Assembly (NCBI GenBank): GCA_937915975.1
Contig: CALGGL010000197.1
Location: forward strand, 1 to 9,628
Direction: 5' to 3'
Source of the DNA: an uncultured Lachnospiraceae bacterium
GTDB lineage: Bacteria; Bacillota; Clostridia; Lachnospirales; Lachnospiraceae
DNA: 9,628 nucleotides
The notes below the pieces were generated by a model. The model saw nothing but the letters and a program-made list of their open reading frames with translations. It was not told the DNA's origin and made no database searches. Below, one piece after another: positions 7,262-9,628 of the stretch. A program made the position numbers and the translations under genes. Each line of letters starts with the position of its first letter. Positions within the stretch are counted from its first letter, which is position 1.

Positions 7262-7291
7262 AAAAAAAGCCCTGTAGTTTTCTACAGAGCT
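7262..7291 (-). terminator. rho-independent terminator between antitoxin RNA and toxin gene
   Basis: On the minus strand AGCTCTGTAG (7291-7282) pairs with CTACAGGGCT (7277-7268) around an AAAA loop, giving 10 bp with one G-U pair, followed by seven Ts (7268-7262). It lies 14 bases before the toxin start. In type III systems this terminator is leaky and keeps antitoxin RNA in excess of toxin mRNA. Confidence 0.9.
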
Positions 7292-7300
7292 TCCTCAATC
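7292..7300 (-). repeat. antitoxin repeat 3, partial
   Basis: GATTGAGGA (7300-7292) is identical to the first nine bases of repeat 1. It then runs straight into the terminator stem. Ending in a partial repeat is usual for type III antitoxin arrays. Confidence 0.65.
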
Positions 7301-7343
7301 GAGCTTTATTTTGTTAGCCGGGTCAGGCTCTCCGACCCCAATC
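7301..7343 (-). repeat. antitoxin repeat 2 (43 nt)
   Basis: In RNA order: GATTG (7343-7339), stem GGGTCG (7338-7333), loop GAGAGCC, stem TGACCC (7325-7320) with one G-U pair, GGCTAA (7319-7314), CAAAATAA, then AGCTC. The loop AGCC can also pair with the GGCT right after the stem, forming a possible pseudoknot. Confidence 0.75.
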
Positions 7344-7393
7344 ATCTATCGGATCTTATTTATTTAGCCAGGACAAGCCCTATGTCCTCAATC
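7344..7393 (-). repeat. antitoxin repeat 1 (50 nt)
   Basis: In RNA order: GATTG (7393-7389), stem AGGACA (7388-7383), loop TAGGGCT, stem TGTCCT (7375-7370), GGCTAA (7369-7364), ATAAATAA, then GATCCGATAGAT. The last segment makes this unit seven bases longer than repeat 2. Confidence 0.75.
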
Positions 7394-7400
7394 TAAGCAT

Positions 7401-7429
7401 ACTATATGACATTTCTTGCTATAAGTCAA
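7401..7429 (-). promoter_or_regulatory. promoter of the type III toxin-antitoxin locus
   Basis: TTGACT (complement of 7424-7429), a 17-base spacer and TATAGT (complement of 7401-7406) form a near-consensus sigma-A promoter, 5/6 at both boxes. The inferred start near 7394 coincides with the first base before repeat 1. Confidence 0.85.
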
Positions 7430-7460
7430 TATTTTTTTACATAAGCAGGTAGCCTTGGCT

Positions 7461-7763
7461 TCAACTAAATGCGATGGAAGGAATAATCAAGGCAAAAACT
7501 GACAATACAATGCCCAAAATGTTGAAGCCTTTGTTTCCTTTTTTGTTTGCCAAACCGTAAATGCAAAGCACCAACCCTGCAAGAGTTAGCTCTATTCCTG
7601 TTAATGCAAGAAAAAACATGAGAGACGAATTTGAAATGACAGTTTGAATGTTCATTTTTTCAGAAGCATCAATCTCTTTCAAAATGATTCCTGGAAGAAA
7701 AGCGGATGCGATTGCGTTTATGCTCAACAAGTCTCCGACAAGAGCGAAAAGAAAACCTTTCAT
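7461..7763 (-). CDS. small three-helix membrane protein of unknown function
   Basis: This encodes a 100-residue protein. The ATG at 7763-7761 is chosen because TGAGGA lies five bases upstream (GAGGA is the complement of 7769-7773). A GTG at 7775 overlaps that site and would only add MRNF. Hydrophobic stretches at about residues 3-28, 48-72 and 80-99 predict three membrane helices. The loop at 29-47 is polar (KEIDASEKMN), and a basic loop KKGNKG sits at 74-79. No motif identifies a family. It lies downstream of the large lipoprotein gene on the same strand, but a terminator separates them, and I see no clear promoter of its own. No strong terminator follows, so transcripts may run on into the toxin-antitoxin locus. 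Confidence 0.7.
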   Translation of the reverse strand: MKGFLFALVGDLLSINAIASAFLPGIILKEIDASEKMNIQTVISNSSLMFFLALTGIELTLAGLVLCIYGLANKKGNKGFNILGIVLSVFALIIPSIAFS

Positions 7764-7807
7764 AAAATTCCTCACAAAGAAAAAAGTACGATATTGAACC
7801 CGTCAGC

Positions 7808-7841
7808 AAAAAAGCCACAAGTATTGATTAACCTGCGGCTT
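7808..7841 (-). terminator. rho-independent terminator of the large lipoprotein gene
   Basis: On the minus strand AAGCCGCAGG (7841-7832) pairs with CTTGTGGCTT (7821-7812) in a 10-bp stem with two G-U pairs and a 10-base loop, running into six Ts (7813-7808). It lies 22 bases past the stop codon. Confidence 0.85.
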
Positions 7842-7863
7842 AAAGCTCGATATACTCTAAAAA

Positions 7864-9063
7864 TTAATTGCCGTAAATAGCCTGCTTTTTGCCATCGCTA
7901 TCAACAACACAGAGTTTGAACGAACCTGTTTCTCCATCATTTTCAGGTTTTACATTTATACAAACAAAAGTGCTGCTTGAAGTAATTGCAATAGGGCTTG
8001 TATATCCAGCATCTGTATAAGTTGCATTAGTAAAATCTACAGAAGTGTTAGCTGCAGGCTCGTATGCAACTTGTACATCAAGAGTACACTCACTGTCATT
8101 ATTTTTGTCGCACACATAAAGATAATATGGCGGGCTTGAAGTTGATGTAATGTAATACGTCTTTGAGCCATTTGTAAGGCTACACGCTTTCCAATACAGA
8201 TTTGGAACTGTAGAGCCAGCAGCGGAAGCACTTGCTGTGAAGTTTGCAGGTTCTTCGCCGTATTTGCTCAAAGAAACAGGGCTATCATTGCTCTTTACAG
8301 AAAGAGTGAAAGAGCCCGTGTTGCTGGCAGAACGAGATGTTGGAGCAACTTTGATGTATACATAGCCCGATGTAGTTGGTGTGATAGTATTTACAGTTGT
8401 CGACAAGAAATTGAAATAGCTATTAAACGGAGCATCATTTCCTGCAGAAACTGTCATATTTGCGCTTTCAGAGTTAGTGCATTCAACATCGTATGATGAA
8501 GAAGCGACTGCATTAAAGCGATACACGATATATCCATTTGATTCTGAAATAGTGCCAGTTACAGAATCCGAATATGTGTAGAGACCTGTAACATCTGTCA
8601 AAGTTACGCTGCTGTCTTTGCTTGAAACTTTGATAGTGAAATCTCCGATGTGACTTGATGAATACGGTTTTACAGTTATATACACATCTTCTGAAGAAGT
8701 TGGCTTTATTGTCTCTCCGCTTGTTGTCTTTCCATAGAAATATGAAGAGCGAGATGTGTTCGTTCCAGCGTCAACTTCAATTTTTGCACCAGTTCCGTTA
8801 GTCCAAGTTATTGTATAGCTACTGTTGGCAACTGCACTGAATTTGTAAACTTTGCTAGAAGACCATGTCTCAAGAGTCGCACTCTTTGAATCGGAATATG
8901 TGATTTCGTTGTTAACGCCAGATGTACCTGAGCCATTAGTTCCACTATTTTCGTTTGGCGAACCATTATTGCTGCTCTCTTCTTCGCCACCGCTGCAACC
9001 TGTAACTGCGCACGCCATAACCAATGCAGCAAGAATCGCCGCAATTTTAGAAAGTTTTTTCAT
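7864..9063 (-). CDS. repeat-containing surface lipoprotein (Treponema-like)
   Basis: This 399-residue protein starts at ATG 9063, with GGAGGA (complement of 9067-9072) four bases... upstream of the start. The signal peptide ends in lipobox VTGC, with Cys23 lipidated. Residues 24-55 are a Gly/Ser/Asn/Glu linker. Two related beta-rich units follow, about 56-148 and 164-258. Each opens with YSDS, has a central VY(K/R)F.AVA.SSY block and a (D/Y)VYI.VKP or VAP block, and ends GDFTIKV or GSFTLSV. A more diverged third unit (about 273-393) ends GSFKLCVVD. The pattern resembles bacterial pre-peptidase C-terminal-like beta-sandwiches and repeat lipoproteins of treponemes. A surface binding or structural role is inferred; no enzyme motif is seen. 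All three Arg codons are CGC or CGT, unlike the AGA/AGG of left-hand genes. Confidence 0.82.
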   Translation of the reverse strand: MKKLSKIAAILAALVMACAVTGCSGGEEESSNNGSPNENSGTNGSGTSGVNNEITYSDSKSATLETWSSSKVYKFSAVANSSYTITWTNGTGAKIEVDAGTNTSRSSYFYGKTTSGETIKPTSSEDVYITVKPYSSSHIGDFTIKVSSKDSSVTLTDVTGLYTYSDSVTGTISESNGYIVYRFNAVASSSYDVECTNSESANMTVSAGNDAPFNSYFNFLSTTVNTITPTTSGYVYIKVAPTSRSASNTGSFTLSVKSNDSPVSLSKYGEEPANFTASASAAGSTVPNLYWKACSLTNGSKTYYITSTSSPPYYLYVCDKNNDSECTLDVQVAYEPAANTSVDFTNATYTDAGYTSPIAITSSSTFVCINVKPENDGETGSFKLCVVDSDGKKQAIYGN

Positions 9064-9099
9064 AAATCCTCCAAGTTTTTTTTCATGAGTTTTAAAAGT

Positions 9100-9128
9100 A
9101 TTATACTATTAACTAAATATTTAGTTAA
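9100..9128 (-). promoter_or_regulatory. promoter of the large lipoprotein gene
   Basis: On the minus strand TTAACT (complement of 9123-9128), a 17-base spacer and a perfect TATAAT (complement of 9100-9105) lie about 37 bases before the start codon. The -35 and the spacer are inside the palindrome at 9103-9134. Confidence 0.7.
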
Positions 9129-9134
9129 TAGTAT
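9103..9134. promoter_or_regulatory. perfect 32-bp palindrome, probable operator of the XRE regulator
   Basis: The half ATACTATTAACTAAAT (9103-9118) is followed directly by its exact reverse complement (9119-9134). It lies between the divergent lipoprotein and XRE genes and covers the -35 and spacer of the lipoprotein promoter. By symmetry a TTAACT also faces the XRE gene (9109-9114, with a poor -10, TATCTG). The core TACTATTAA recurs at 9153-9161, just before the XRE start. A dimeric regulator binding here would control both genes. Confidence 0.75.
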
Positions 9135-9169
9135 CTGTAAAATTTTAGTCATTACTATTAAAAAGAGTT

Positions 9170-9496
9170 ATGTCTGTTGATTATGTATCGATAGGAAAAA
9201 GAATCCAAGCAAAGCGAAAATCTCAGCATAAAACTCAGGAAGCACTGGCAGAAGCAATTGAAGTTACAGTCGGTTACATCAGTCAGATTGAAAGAGGAAT
9301 TACAAAAGTCAATCTCGAAACAATGTCAAATATTGCAGAAATTTTGGAATGTGATATTACAGAATTTTTAACTGGCTCAACGAAAAATACGACTAATTAT
9401 CTTTCTGATGATATAAATAAGATTTTTGGAAAATTGAATTCAACGAACAAAAAAACTTTGGTTGAGATTTCAGAAGTATTGCTAAAGAACCAATAA
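9170..9496 (+). CDS. XRE (Cro/C1)-family transcriptional regulator
   Basis: This 108-residue DNA-binding protein starts at ATG 9170, with only a weak purine stretch (AAAAGAG) before it. Residues 8-66 form a complete Cro/C1-type helix-turn-helix domain: IGKRIQAKRK, helix 2 TQEALAEAI (22-30), turn and recognition helix VTVGYISQIERG (32-43), then the supporting helices with LETMSNIAEILECDITEFL. The remaining about 40 residues are a short polar and helical tail, probably for dimerisation. There is no peptidase or ligand domain. Divergent orientation from the lipoprotein gene, with a perfect palindrome between them, indicates that it regulates that gene and probably itself. Whether it represses or activates cannot be read, but overlap of the palindrome with the -35 favours repression. 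This domain is widespread in Clostridia and spirochaetes. Confidence 0.92.
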   Translation: MSVDYVSIGKRIQAKRKSQHKTQEALAEAIEVTVGYISQIERGITKVNLETMSNIAEILECDITEFLTGSTKNTTNYLSDDINKIFGKLNSTNKKTLVEISEVLLKNQ

Positions 9497-9628
9497 AGCA
9501 GGTTGATAATTATTCATCTTACTTTCTTCGCCGACATCATACATACTCGATTTTTACCTCTTTTATCGGTGACATGAGAAAGTTGTGTATTTATCAAAAC
9601 TGCTTAAGATTGCGGTATGATTCATAAG

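Larger units (their letters stand above)
7262..7394 (-). ncRNA. type III antitoxin RNA (TenpI/CptI-like), 2.2 repeats
   Basis: The predicted RNA starts at about 7394, six bases after the -10, and runs to the terminator T-run, about 130 nt. It consists of two full repeats and a nine-base partial third. Each full unit reads GATTG, a 6-bp stem with a 7-base loop, GGCTAA, then an A-rich linker ending AAATAA. The stem sequences differ between the units but both still pair. In known type III systems the toxin cleaves the precursor into single repeat units, which bind it in a closed RNA-protein assembly. The A-rich linkers are the likely cleavage zones. The call rests on repeat structure and position; the RNA sequence itself is not one I recognise. 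Confidence 0.75.

Noticed and set aside
7248..7298. N-terminal extension of the toxin frame back to 7298
   Set aside because: The extension is encoded by the terminator hairpin and its T-run, and the ATG at 7247 has a proper ribosome binding site and the family-like start MELRYLS.
7292..7393. CRISPR array or riboswitch as an explanation for the repeats
   Set aside because: Only 2.2 diverged copies with unequal period and no spacers rule out CRISPR. No conserved riboswitch core is seen, and the downstream toxin-like gene fits a type III antitoxin better.
9527..9595. Imperfect inverted repeat ACTTTCTTCGCCGACAT with ACATGAGAAAGT near the right edge
   Set aside because: Only about seven bases pair continuously, and the arms are far apart with mismatches, so there is no support as an attachment site or terminal repeat.

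Overview
The window looks like chromosomal DNA of a low-GC anaerobic gut Firmicute, most likely a Lachnospiraceae-type Clostridia. The evidence is AT-rich composition, Arg codons that are mostly AGA/AGG, strong purine-rich ribosome binding sites, the family make-up of the left 7 kb, and a type III toxin-antitoxin locus of a kind known from this group. This is inference from style and families; no marker gene fixes the species.

Layout, left to right. (1) 3-212: the C-terminal end of an unidentified membrane protein cut by the window edge. (2) 415-1710: an AAA ATPase of the AAA_14/DUF4143 type. (3) 1819-2109: a 96-residue lipoprotein with two 11-residue repeats, followed by a terminator shared with the convergent next gene. 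(4) 2226-3101, minus: a Cys-rich protein of unknown role. (5) 3228-4340: an unrecognised protein with a coiled coil and a hexapeptide-repeat tail. (6) 4518-5597: a membrane-anchored polysaccharide deacetylase whose predicted mRNA starts with a long hairpin. (7) 5671-6948: folylpolyglutamate/dihydrofolate synthase, FolC.

The most interesting segment is 6933-7429 on the minus strand. In order it holds a near-consensus promoter, an RNA of two full and one partial imperfect repeats (43 and 50 nt apart, each with a 6-bp hairpin whose sequence differs but whose pairing is kept), a rho-independent terminator, and a 104-residue protein resembling TenpN/ToxN-type endoribonuclease toxins. This is the standard order of a type III toxin-antitoxin and phage-defence module: the repeat RNA neutralises the toxin, and leaky termination supplies toxin mRNA. 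The toxin tail overlaps the end of folC by 16 bp, and the toxin looks short, so its activity is an open question.

The right end, 7461-9496, looks like a separate accessory block. It has a small three-helix membrane protein, a 399-residue lipoprotein made of related beta-rich repeats, and a divergent XRE-family regulator. A perfect 32-bp palindrome covers the -35 and spacer of the lipoprotein promoter and is probably the operator of that regulator. Arginine codons in the lipoprotein (all CGC/CGT) differ from those on the left, and the protein resembles spirochaete (Treponema) repeat lipoproteins, so horizontal transfer, or less likely an assembly join, is possible.

No stretch longer than 300 bases lacks a gene or RNA. 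The 213-414 gap and the 9497-9628 tail hold nothing I can support.
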